Made by a program: the position numbers and the translations under genes. Source: Epiperipatus broadwayi (lineage: Eukaryota > Onychophora > Udeonychophora > Euonychophora > Peripatidae). From it: a stretch of 64,000 bases of DNA. The stretch covers positions 14,817,254-14,881,253 of the forward strand of contig JAQFVV010006197.1 of assembly GCA_028023455.1 (NCBI GenBank), in the 5' to 3' direction. The notes beneath the pieces were generated by a model, which saw only the letters and a program-made list of their open reading frames with translations, was not told the DNA's origin and did not search any database. This document shows, piece by piece, positions 10,861 through 20,947 of this stretch; position 1 is the stretch's first letter, and every line of letters starts with the position of its first letter.

Positions 10861-13800
10861 GTTTTTTGACTATAAATATTATAAAAGATGTAGCAAAAAC
10901 TCTTAGCATTTTGTGTGGTTTAGTTCAGTGGAATAGGTATGGATTTTTTGTGCAGTTTAACACATAAAGATTTGTGAATCAAAGCTTGATCAATCGCTTC
11001 GTGTTTGAATGATAAAAAGTTATATAGCATTTTAGCTTGAAAAGTTAATTTATTTTTTTTCACCTTTCAAAAAAATAAGCCCATTGTCCTCAAACGAAAA
11101 CGGCCCTTTTACTAAAAACTGCATTTTTTTTTTTTTAAAAAAATTAGATTATATTTTGAAATTTAACTAAAATTACACACATTATAAAACAAAAATCAGA
11201 CAAAAATTTAAGCAAAAAATAATTTGGGCCTTAATGGGTTAATTTAATTTTAAAAAATATAACATGAAAATGAAATATTCTAAAATTAGGATTGGATAAC
11301 TCAAATTGGGAAGTTCTAATATTATAATTAGATCTATAGTTGAAAAGCATTTTTTTAGTTTAGGAAAAAATATTTATATCCATTTATAAATAAGTAAAAT
11401 GTTGAGAAATGAGTAATGATGATAGGCAAAAAAAAAATAAAAATAATTATTTATATAAATGCTGTGAAACCTATATGATGTATTGTACAATATGTCAACC
11501 TTTATTCAAATGGCTGAACACTCAAATATATTCATATACACACACACACATATATATATATACTAAAAAAATAAACAAATTGCTAGCCATTATATGATTT
11601 CTAAGTAGAAAAATAGCAAAATATACAAATGAATTTACCCACATCAAAAACAATTGAAGAAAACAAATCATTAGTCTTATATAAAACAATAAGAAACAAA
11701 TAAACTGTAATTAATGCATAATGAAGACGATTACTAGTGACATTATAAATGGAGGAGGAGAGCATAACTTTTATAAATATATATATAAACATAAATTTAA
11801 GACGGAACTAAAAAAAAGTTATATAATAATGTTTTGTTTAATGATAAATTTGTGAATTTAATCATTATAGAAATTTTTTTATTACAGACAACATCTTAGT
11901 AACATCTTGACAGTTTTATTTCTTTCATAATACTACTAAAAAAAAAAAATGAACGCAGGCAAAAACAAATACTTCAGATAAGTGAAAAAAAAACACAACA
12001 ATTATATAATTTAAAAAATTCAAAAATGGATATAAAACTTTTAAAAAATAAAATATATACACTTACTCAGAATATGAAATTTTTTTATATCGTGTTTAAA
12101 AAAAATGGTTATGTAAAAAATAAAAAATGTTACTATTTTTTCTATTCATCGCGCGTTAAAATGCTATAAAAACTATTAGATGGTGGTCAATTATAATAAT
12201 AATAATAATTAATAAGTTTGCCGAATGCAACTTTAGCACTCAAGTTTCAAGATATTTCTAAACAGATCACAAAAATACAAGGTAAAGTAGGAAAACTGTA
12301 ATAACTTTGACTAAACTAATATTTTCACTTAAAAAACCTAAATAAATGCCAGTAACAACATAAAACGTTTTCACAGAATAGAAAATTCTTAAGATTTTTC
12401 AAAATCTTCCAAGAATAATTTATATTAAATTATAATTGCTGGAGCATATTTTTTTCACATAATTTATTAACTAAAATGGCAATGCTCATGGTACATTATC
12501 TAGAATACCCATGTGGTATGCCTTTTGTGATTTGAATCTGGTAAAACTTTTTTTTTTTTTTTCATATAGCTGGTAGTCTCCAAGCAAAGACAGGATATAT
12601 TTTTTAGATAACCAATTCAATTAGCCAACCAATAATTAATTAGCAAATGATTAGATTAGTGATTATTAGCTAGAAAGAGAATAATATACAAAAATCCTTA
12701 TCCTGGTCAGCATACCCTCCACTGTTTACCTACGGAAAGATGCTAGAGAAATCTTGGGCATGCAGTAAGCTACTTAAGATTGTTTAATCTTTTATCTATT
12801 TCAACAATTTTATCTGTTTTTTTTTTATGAATTATTATCATAATTATTCTTTTACACATTTTAAGACAAAGCAAATAAAGCTATGAAACAGGGATTAAAA
12901 ATTTAGGGTAATAGAATTATAAAAAAAAAAAAAAAATAGATTTAACATAACTTAGTTGAAAAAAATAAAATCAGAGGAAGAAAAAAGAAAACAATAATTG
13001 AAGATAGAAATGATAACATTATGAATCAAGATAGTGGATGAATGAAAACAATATAATGTAATGAAATCACTAACAAAGATGAATAAAATATGAATGAAAT
13101 ATATGCTTGTCTAGGAGAAAATTATTATCAGCAGATGATCATGTACATGGAGTGATTTATGCAAAATTTTTTTTAATCTTAATTTGATAATAGCAATGGA
13201 TAATGATCAGACAGGAGCTTACATCAAGTATAAGCCTTTATGCAGATCCAGCCAGATTTCCTGATCATCATCATCTCCACATGTATAGTATTATCCTGAT
13301 GTAAATATTTAAAAACACACTTGAATATCAGATGAGAAAATTTAAAAAGACACTATTCTTAACTATAATAAATTTATTTAATACAACAATAGAATATAAA
13401 TAATATAAGTTTTTTATATTTACATAATCAACACAATGAAATATGGAATATACATGATAGAAAATATTTTAAATTGAATGTTTTCAATCTATTAGATCTC
13501 TGAATTTAACTATATAACCAAAAGATAAAAAAAATATGCTTATACTAATTTTTACTTAAATAGAAAAGGAACATTTTGAAAAACAAAATCTCTTCTGATA
13601 TTATTCAAATTATTACTCTTTCAATAAAGTCATTGTAAAAGTTCTTATCATTTTGTTTTCTGTTGAGTTTAAACAGTAATACCAATTTAAAAAGATCTTT
13701 GGCCAAAAGGAATGCAAGCTCATAATTTCATGTCTAAATTTATCAACTTAAATAATTTTTTCCAGAGATACTTTTTTTTTGTAGTTATGTTTTATAGTTA

Positions 13801-13940
13801 AGAAAATGAGATGTCTAAAATGTGTAAATAATTCTCTTCCTGGATGACTTCTTATAATTCTTAGTTGATTTCTAAATTTATTTATTCATCCAATATTGTT
13901 AAAGTATCTGCATTGGTAGTTATACTTCGGCATTATTCAG
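10861..13940. other. AT-rich DNA, nothing recognised
   Basis: About 3 kb with homopolymer A/T tracts, a short CA/TA microsatellite near 11540-11562 and no convincing ORF. The open frames at 11409-11597, 11601-11792 and 13865-14074 show no family similarity and have the composition of the surrounding DNA. Confidence 0.45.
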
Positions 13941-13944
13941 TATT

Positions 13945-14660
13945 ATTAAAGCAACATAATACTATAGTGTTTCCCTGGAGGTTTGTGATGATGGTGGTCT
14001 TGTATTGTTATATTGGATTATTTCCATCATCTAATATGTGTATTGAATGTCTTAAAAAATTTAATTTTATTTAAATATTCCAAAAACATTCAACAGTTAG
14101 TGATAGCACATCAAACAGGTTAGTATATGTGTGTGTCAAGAGGTATTACTCTCCCCTCTTTTTCAGATATTGTAGACCTGACCAGTGACAGTACAAGTAT
14201 GAGATTCGAACCTGGACCTTTAAATTCTTGAGTATTGAAATTTTTAAGGTAACCCTCTAACCAACTGAGCCATCCTGCCAAAGGCAACAGTCTGTAGTAA
14301 TTTCATATACCTATCTATAAGGTTCCTCCTGATTGCTCCACTTTTTCTTAAGAGCAAAGTTTATTAGTGGTTTCTATACATTATGTATAGTCACACTAGA
14401 TTGGCTTATGGGGTGTTTTGCCATTGTCATCATGGCAGCAGCTTCTTTAAGTTTTCTTTTTTGTAGCTTTTTTTCTCTATCCAATATTTTGTATTTTCCC
14501 AATTGAACATATGTTCATTGGCACATACACGGTCTGCTATCTTAGACATACCTGTTTTCTGTCTTCTAATCATCAGTTTGTGTTCTTGTAAGCACTTTTC
14601 AATGGGACTGGTCTCACCAATATATATGTTCTTTCACATTCACATGGTATTTAATAGATG
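13945..14660 (-). repeat. Left arm of the 13.95-16.7 kb inverted repeat
   Basis: From about 13945 to 14660 the sequence is the reverse complement of 16070-16695. It includes a GIY-YIG remnant, a tRNA-derived SINE and the block CATCATCTAATATGTGTATT near its outer end. Individual indels separate the arms, but matching blocks run through the whole length. Confidence 0.8.
14090..14279 (-). mobile_element. tRNA-derived SINE, left copy
   Basis: On the minus strand it starts GGCAGGATGGCTCAGTTGG, with an A-box-like block (GGCTCAGTTGGTTAG, 14257-14271) and a B box (GGTTCGAATCTC, about 14201-14212), followed by an unrelated tail. The A-to-B spacing is longer than in a true tRNA and the body cannot fold as a cloverleaf, so it is a SINE head rather than a tRNA gene. 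RNA polymerase III would use these boxes. A second copy in opposite orientation is at 16391-16580. Confidence 0.75.
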
Positions 14661-14895
14661 CAGCCTTTTCTTTTCAGCATTTCAAGTTTAGGCTTTGTAG
14701 ATGTTACAATTCCTCATAGGGTGGTATGGCTGTGGAAAACTATTCCGATTGCACATTTTCTTTAATTTGTCTGTTAATTTTGGAATATATGGATTCACTA
14801 CAGTACCAATAAATGTCTTTTCTCTTGATGGTTCTTTTTGTTGTCTATTTAACATTTTACATCACATTATCCCCATCTCTTATACTAGCACATAA
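14341..14895 (-). pseudogene. PLE-C linker and GIY-YIG remnant, minus copy
   Basis: Minus strand. The linker reads TFIGTVVNPYIPKLTDKL (from about 14830). The GIY-YIG region reads YIGETSPIEKCLQEHKLMI (about 14570-14635), containing the YIG strand and the conserved Glu-His helix, and continues with an ADRVCANE...FNWENT segment that matches the C-terminal half of PLE nucleases. Stops and frameshifts make it non-functional, and the catalytic Arg position reads Cys (KCLQEH, where K.R...H is usual). It belongs to the RT at 15407-16068, from which it is separated by the inverted terminal repeats at 14899-15403. Confidence 0.75.
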
Positions 14896-15009
14896 TTGTT
14901 ATTAAACAAGGCAAAACTCTCCATACAGTAGTGCCACCCTGTGCCAACCAGAGTAATCAATGGATGCCAGAAGGCTTGTGCATAAAATCACTATCTAGTG
15001 CCTACTCAT

Positions 15010-15058
15010 CCAATATCCCCAGACTAGTTTCTGGTTTGTGGCCTTCATCAGTGAGGAG
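15010..15058 (-). ncRNA. Hammerhead-like core, left arm
   Basis: Minus strand: CTCACTGATGAAGGCC, loop, ACCAGAAACTAGTC. It contains the hammerhead consensus CUGAUGA and GAAAC with a short GG.CC-type stem between. The first pair of stem II would be an A-A mismatch, so this may be a degenerate or inactive form. Its mirror copy is at 15253-15300. Confidence 0.5.
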
Positions 15059-15252
15059 CCTTGGATCTGAGACCCTTATGACTATATAAGCTATTGAGCT
15101 TAGATTGAAAATATTAATTATTTTCAATTTCATTCTCAATAGTTTTGTAGTTAAGTAGTGATAAAAGGAGGCTGCTAGAGGGTTGCATTAGATCCTAAGA
15201 TCTAGGTGCAAGCTCAATAGCTTATATAGTCATATGGGTCTCAGATCCAAAA

Positions 15253-15300
15253 CTCCTCACTGACGAAGGCCACAAGCCAGAAACTAATCTGGGGATATTG
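15253..15300 (+). ncRNA. Hammerhead-like core, right arm
   Basis: Plus strand: CTCACTGACGAAGGCC, loop, AGCCAGAAACTAATCTG. CUGACGA fits the CUGANGA consensus, a GGC/GCC stem can form, and GAAAC follows. The upstream cleavage-site strand and stem I/III could not be confirmed by eye. Confidence 0.5.
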
Positions 15301-15406
15301 GATGAGTAGGCACTAGATAGGAATTTTATGCATAAGCCTTCTGGCATACATTGATTACTCTGGTTGGCACTACTGTATAGAGAGTTTTGCCTTGTTTAAC
15401 ATTTTC

Positions 15407-16068
15407 TTAATAACAGCTGATGGATAAACATTTTTCATAAGAGTTTGTTCTATATAGATCTTTTCTTTTTCCAAAATTTCTAGTTTCTGAATAAACTTCT
15501 TTTGTTCTGTTCCATAATGATAGTATATTTCCATGTTTTGTGTTTCGGGTGTGATTGGATGTATAGGCTAAGTATTTTCTTGTATGTGTGGGTTTTTGGT
15601 AAATTGTAGTTTTGATTTTGCCATGAGGTAGTCTTTTCAAATGAACATCTAAGAATGCCAATTTTTGTTCTTGTTCTGATTCTACTGTGAATTTAATTGA
15701 AGGGAATATATTGTTGATGTGTTTCCAGAAAGTTTGTAGCAATACTTCACCATGTGTCTCTACAACAAATGTATCATCCACATAGTGAAGCTAAACTTTA
15801 GGTAAATATGGAGGTTTTTTGGGCTAAGGTTTCAGGTTCTTCCACGTAAATATTGCTAATCAGGGGAGACAATGATGAGCCCATAGCCATTCCTTGATTT
15901 TTTTGGAAGAATTCTGTGTTATACTGAAAGTAGGTTGCTTTTATGCAGACAGTTAATAGTTCCACTATACTATCAACAGGAAGAGCTGTTCTGGTTTGTA
16001 CACTATTATCAGCATTTAATCTTTTTCTTACAATAGACAATGCTTCTTCACATGGTACATTTGTGAAT
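15407..16068 (-). pseudogene. PLE-C reverse transcriptase, palm and thumb
   Basis: Minus strand in two nearly contiguous frames, 16068-15798 and about 15795-15407. In order: FTNVPCEEALSIVRKRL (motif A end, 16066 down), ATYFQYNTEFFQKNQGMAMG and SSLSPLISNIYVE (motif B with the intact AMGS core), LHYVDDTFVVE (motif C, the YVDD tetrad intact, about 15790), FTVESEQEQKLAFLDV, then IYQKPTHTRKYLAYTSNHT and a final thumb segment. This is the standard PLE RT order. One stop sits just before YVDD and the N-terminal half is missing. Upstream it runs straight into the oppositely oriented GIY-YIG copy at 16070. It is recent enough for most family motifs to remain readable. Confidence 0.85.
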
Positions 16069-16069
16069 A

Positions 16070-16330
16070 AACATATTGGTGAGACCAGTCATCCCATTGA
16101 AAAGCACTTGCAAGAACACAAATTGATGATTAGATGAGAGAAAACAGATGTGTTTAAGATAGCAGACCATGTATGTGCCAATGAAAATATGTTCAATTGG
16201 GAAAATACAAAAATATTGGATAGAGGAAAAAAAGTTACAAAGAAGCTGCCCACATTGCAATGGCAAAACATCCCATAAGCCAACCTAGTGTGACTATACA
16301 AAATGTATGCAGACCACTAATCAACTTTGC
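16070..16330 (+). pseudogene. PLE-C GIY-YIG remnant, plus copy
   Basis: Plus strand: IGETSHPIEKHLQEHKLMIR, then a stop, EKTDVFKIADHVCANENMF and NWENTKIL. This is the same domain segment as the minus copy at 14390-14640, with independent substitutions. It lies head-to-head with the RT: the two share a breakpoint around 16068-16075. It cannot be the nuclease of the adjacent RT because it points the other way. It is part of the right arm of the large inverted repeat. Confidence 0.75.
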
Positions 16331-16390
16331 TCTTAAGGAAAAAATGGAAAAATCTGGAGGAACCTCATAGATAAACAGACTGTTGCCTAT

Positions 16391-16580
16391 GGCAGGATTG
16401 CTATTGGTTAGAGCATTACCTTAAAAATTCAATATGCAGAATCTAAGAGTCTAGATTCAAATCCCATGCTAGTATTGTCACTGGTCAGGCCAGCAACACC
16501 TGAAAAAAAAGAGGAGAATAATACCCCTCAAAATGTTGTGCATATACTAACCTGTTTGATATGCTATTACTAACAGTTGA
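16391..16580 (+). mobile_element. tRNA-derived SINE, right copy
   Basis: Starts GGCAGGATTGCTATTGGTTA (A-box region), with a B-box-like AGATTCAAATCCC at 16453-16465, followed by the same tail as the left copy (GTCACTGGTCAGG, then CTAACCTGTTTGAT). Its A box is more eroded than that of the left copy. It is inverted relative to that copy because both are parts of the large palindrome. Confidence 0.7.
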
Positions 16581-16757
16581 ATATATTTGGAATATTTAAA
16601 TAGTTAAATTTTTCTAAAGACATTCAATACACATATTAGATGATGGAAACATTTCAATATAAAAATACAAATATAATACTATAGTTCCATAAAAAGTTTC
16701 ATTTCTGCTAAGATGAAATTACACTCCAATTCAGATTTTATCCTGTCATTATAAATA

Positions 16758-18070
16758 TTGTAACGGTCACTCAATCCATCCTGATTGCAGAGGGCGCCAC
16801 CAGATCACTACGTATAGGTTTATCTGAGAATAATTGCTGAGATATTCTTGCTTTGCTGAGATATTCTTGACTTTGTTTATGGAAAAGCCACAATACATCA
16901 CATCAAATGGAAAATTTGTTTTCTGTGATCAAAAGTGGATAAGAATGATAGTTTGCACCAGACAAAACCCAAGGAGAAACAAAAGATCTTAAGTATTGTT
17001 TAGACAATTGAGAAATAAAAGCACTAAGACAAACACAAGCAAAATAAATTTAAACAATTTGAAAATTTTATTCAAAGTTTAAACAATAGGATAGAGAAAT
17101 CTAGCCAAGAATACAAGTGACTTAGATTTGAATACACATATTTATCAGAGTTCATATGAGTACAGCACACATGAAAACATTAAACGCTTTGGCAGCAAAA
17201 TTCTCTCACCTAAAAATAAAAAAAATGGATAGGATATCTTCCTGGTGGCGATTTATAAAATTACAAAAAAACAAAACAAAACAGCAACTCTAGTTTCCTG
17301 ATTAAAAGATATGAAAATATACGGTCTTGCAAGAAATCAACGAAACCAGCGCGGACAATCGATCAGTAGCATTCTAACTACTGACATTATAATGCCACAG
17401 GACTGCTGCACATAATACTGTGTTTAACGCAAACGTGGTTGATTCCACATACAAGAGAAAAAAATTTATGATTATGATCTTACATAATCTAGAAAGAAAT
17501 CTCTACTTTCAGAAAACCAGAGCAATAAAGATGACAAATAGCCAGCCAAAAGATTTTGTTGTTTGCAAAAAGCGCAAACTAAATGTGTTTAAAATTACTT
17601 GTTTTACAACAACTAGGGCAGGTGAGTAAATAAAAATTATGAGAACTGCCAAAGCATTTAGCAATAGTTAGTGAAATAAACAGAATACATATTAGGAATA
17701 TAAAATATAATCTCACAACGCACCCTCTGATAAACGAAAATTGAAAACAAACTTGGAATCTTAAAACTAAGATTCCAAGACACACTATAAAGTAAAAGAA
17801 AATACAGATTATAAATATTAGATTAAATAATTAATACAACTTTATATATCACACTTATCATTAGATTGAGTGGATTTACTTAAAAGCAATTTATTTACCC
17901 TGGCAAGAATAAGAAAAAGTTTACCTTACAGTAAAGTAGAGTTTACATAGTTTTCTGAAGAGTGCACACTTTTAATAATAGTTCATCTTTCAGGTATTTT
18001 GACAGCTGCATGGGGTACTGTTTATACACGTTCATGGCATAACTGAAGGAGTCAGCAGGCGGGGGTCCAT
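16758..18070. other. Possible LTR fragment, unclassified
   Basis: Begins TGTAACGGTC, the same kind of end as the solo LTR at 46916, and has GAGGGCGCCACCAG nearby. No matching CCGTTACA end was found, so this is only a suggestion. The block GAGAATAATTGCTGAGATAT with the following CACATCA stretch (about 16828-16905) recurs inside the MITE copy at 42080-42150. The remainder is AT-rich without a recognised gene. Confidence 0.3.
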
Positions 18071-19145
18071 CTTTTGAGTTAAGCTAGCAAGACATATTGG
18101 TTATAAAACGTATAGTAGTATATTTTGGCATCTTGGAGAAAGCAAAATTGTTTTAATAACTGTAAATTTTGCTGTTAAAGAAATTAAATGTCCAAATGGC
18201 TAACGTATAAATGTTGAATGAGGTTAATCAGAGTGAATATAAGAACCTAAACCAATCACTTTGACGAAGTACTTGCTTGGTCAAGGCTCTCTATAATAAT
18301 CCATGAAATTTTTGGAGTTATTTACACCCATACTCTATTTCCTGCGTAAACTATCCTTGTTGTTAAATGCTATGCCTAAGGGCAGGGCAAATCTCAATTT
18401 CCCGCTCAATCTAATTTAGGAATTCCAACCAGGGATTATTTTAAACTATGACAACAATACAAAATTAAATCTCCGCTTTTAGCAATGATTAAAAACAAGC
18501 AGTGAAAGAAAACGTTTTTTAAAGATCAATTCCATGTAAAAAAAAATGTGTTTTATACACGTACTCTTATAAACAATTTATTTATTTATTTATTTTTTAA
18601 ATAGCTTTATGCTTTCAAATTTAATAAACACAAAAGTTAGTTCTACTTTTGTGTAGTGACCTTTGAAACGGCTACTATCTGGTTCAATATATACAGATGT
18701 ATAAGAATGCAATCACTTTCATGGCTCTATTTACAAACAGCATGAAGACAAAACTGATCTCTCCAATTTTTATAGCAGATGATTTTTTTTGTTCTGCATG
18801 GCAATTGTTCAAATACCATAGCAATCATTGGAATGCCTGAATTATGCATTTGTTCTATTACTTTTTTTTAAAATTGATACTTAATATTTTTGAAAATAAT
18901 TAATATTCGACATATTATTTTAAAAAAAAAACAAAGACATAACCTTTTCATTTCTTACAAACTATTATTTTTCTTAACCTATTAATATATTATGATTTAC
19001 TTTTAAAAAAATACAGACATAAATAAATTTTTTAGTTTTAAAACACATAATTTTTTGTATTCATTTTAAAAAGCTAAATAGATGACCTACATTAGAGAGA
19101 TTACAATACTAATGGGTTATATGACAAAAGTAACAAGATAGCATA
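18071..19145. other. AT-rich DNA, nothing recognised
   Basis: No coding, repeat-terminal or RNA signature was recognised. Confidence 0.45.
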
Positions 19146-20310
19146 TTTACCTCCACATCGTTCTACCCACACACTCCTTCATATCCAAAATCAATGCCCT
19201 TTGCAACCGTTTTCTCCGGGGCAGAAAAATTGTGGCCATAAGTCTAAAAAAAATTGTTTCATAAAAACCTCAATGGGCTGGGCCTGCACTCCATCGACAC
19301 CCTTCTGATCCAGAGAACTCCCAATACTATACTCATGTTCATAAGTCACTTTCCTGCCGATCTTGGGTATATCATCATCACTCCCACTGACACTCCTCCC
19401 AATGACAGGCCCTGGTCATAGATCTCTCTCATCACCAACATCCTACAAAAGGCGGCTTTGCTATACCTTCCATCTGTGGCAAATTAAAGTACAGGGAGGT
19501 TTTCAATCAGACCATAGACTCCTCCATTCTCTCCCCTACATTTCCCAAACTTATCAATGCTCAATTAATCCGCAAATCACTGGTGGTCCCTCGAGGCAAA
19601 ATTTCTTTGATTTCCTCCTCAAAATCAACCTTCATTCCCTTCCACCAATCAATTTTGGGTCAACTGTAAGAGTTTCACCCAAATCTCTCCCCTATGCGAG
19701 CTCTGTAAAACCAACAATGAAACCCTCCAGCACTTCCTACTTGAATGTCCCTTTTTGCTTAGAATGAGACATGTCATTGACTCCTGCCTTTCCTCGCACA
19801 AAAACACCAACTTCAATCTCTGAGGATCCATTGAAACAGGAATCTTTGCAATTATCAGACTCAGTTTTCCTCATCTATGCACTCTGGCTGCTCCAATGTG
19901 TGATATTATTTTTGACCAGAGAGCACACTCAGTGAATCAAGAACTATTGGACCTAACTCACTCTCTCAAGGTCAGAGATGCCAAGCTGGCTCCACCTCCA
20001 CTCCTCACAAGTACCTGGGCAATCCTCCAACTCCCATCCCCTGTCACAGGACTCATCCAATTAAATGTTTGCGACCCATGCAATCGCTTACTCAACGGGA
20101 TGTGCATCTCGGACTTGTAACCAATGACTTTTCTTGGCCTGGACTACATACCCTTTCCACATCCCTTCTCATATGTATCTTTCACCTTTTCGCCATGTTG
20201 TTCCTGAATTTCATTTTATCATGTAATCACTTCTTTGTAAATCTTTTTTAACTGTATTTGTATCTAGGTTTTTTTTTTTGATGAATAAACCTTCGTCACT
20301 GAGAAAAAAA
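19146..20310 (+). mobile_element. LINE 3' end, 5'-truncated, plus strand
   Basis: A GC-richer block with codon-like composition, ending in ATGAATAAACCTTCG, CACTGAG and an A-run (about 20281-20310), as expected of a non-LTR retrotransposon tail. Across frames the C-terminal part of a LINE ORF2 can be read. One piece reads RLCYTFHLWQIKVQGGFQS and SDHRLLHSLPYI, and another reads CELCKTNNETLQHFLLECPF. The latter is the C-x2-C...H-x4-C zinc-binding motif that closes many LINE ORF2 proteins. RT catalytic motifs are absent. Unlike the LINEs at 49 and 63 kb it lies on the plus strand, and it looks unrelated to them. Confidence 0.75.
19680..20120 (+). pseudogene. LINE ORF2 C-terminal zinc-knuckle region
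   Basis: From about 19690 the plus strand reads LCELCKTNNETLQHFLLECP (Cys, Cys, His and Cys in the expected spacing), then FLLRMRHVIDSCLSS, one stop, and a further open stretch to about 20118 with LAAPMCDIIFDQRAHSVNQE. The motif is typical of the extreme C-terminus of LINE ORF2 proteins. At least one stop separates the halves. The parent clade was not decided. Confidence 0.65.
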
Positions 20311-20429
20311 AGTAACAATTACACTGTTAATGTAAATAAACACAGTGTACATAAGAATAAAACAGATCATGCAATAATAAGAACTTATTAAAAACTTTAA
20401 ATGAAATAAAAATTGGAAAAGCACAAAGT

Positions 20430-20577
20430 ATTTGTAACATTTCAGTTGAATTATTAGACTTACATTAAAGAGAAAAGTGATATTTGTAATGTACTCTATG
20501 ACTATTTGTAACATTTCAGTTGAATTATTAGACTTAAAATTAAAGAGAAGTGATATTTGTAATGTACTCTATGACTC
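20430..20577 (+). repeat. Tandem duplication of about 75 bp
   Basis: The segment TATTTGTAACATTTCAGTTG ... AATGTACTCTATGAC occurs twice in a row (about 20430-20503 and 20504-20577). Only a few differences (for example GAGAAAAGTG versus GAGAAGTG) separate them, so the duplication is recent. Confidence 0.8.
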
Positions 20578-20947
20578 ATTAGATTTCTCAATTATAGATT
20601 TCTGAAGAAAAAAGACGTAATGCAACAATATTTGATAATATTACAATTATCTTAATGTCCTATTCAGTTAAGATATAACATATGTTTACATTAATATCAA
20701 TAAATTATTATTTCTGTCATGTAAACTACTTGAACAATCAATGTCCAGTATGACTAAATCTGATAATTGTAATTTGGAAAAATAGTGACAAAAAATAAAG
20801 TTATAATGGTGAGAGAAGAAAACCTGTGATATATTAATTGGGTAATTTTTTTAATAGATTTTGAAAAATAAAGATAGAGATCAGAAAAGAGAATGTTTAT
20901 TAAAAATTTATTTTAGAAAACACAAAATATTTATAAAGTGAGTAGTA

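Larger units (their letters stand above)
14899..15403. repeat. Inverted pair of PLE terminal repeats (PLE-C family)
   Basis: Two arms of about 205 bp face each other: 14899-15110 and 15200-15403. Their outer ends are AAACAAGGCAAAACTCTC and its complement. Each arm has the core CTGAYGAAGGCCACAARCCA followed by GAAACTA. Fragments of the same repeat occur at 29830-29925 and 51955-52050. PLEs are flanked by 'pseudo-LTRs' that may be direct or inverted. Here the pair sits exactly between the RT and its GIY-YIG linker, so it is an insertion into, or a rearrangement of, PLE-C. Confidence 0.75.
16070..16695 (+). repeat. Right arm of the 13.95-16.7 kb inverted repeat
   Basis: Reverse-complement partner of 13945-14660. 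It carries the plus-strand GIY-YIG remnant, the second SINE and the outer block AATACACATATTAGATGATG. Together the arms enclose about 1.4 kb of RT and terminal-repeat DNA. Confidence 0.8.

Noticed and set aside
14090-14279. A free-standing tRNA gene
   Set aside because: A- and B-box-like blocks are present, but the spacing and body do not give a cloverleaf, and the unit repeats with a tail, so it is a SINE.
14503-14895. Two plus-strand frames of 62 and 64 codons
   Set aside because: The minus strand here encodes the PLE-C linker and nuclease; the plus frames are their complements.
15943-16301. Several overlapping open frames around the RT/nuclease junction
   Set aside because: Apart from the RT and GIY-YIG readings they are complements or chance frames through the palindrome.
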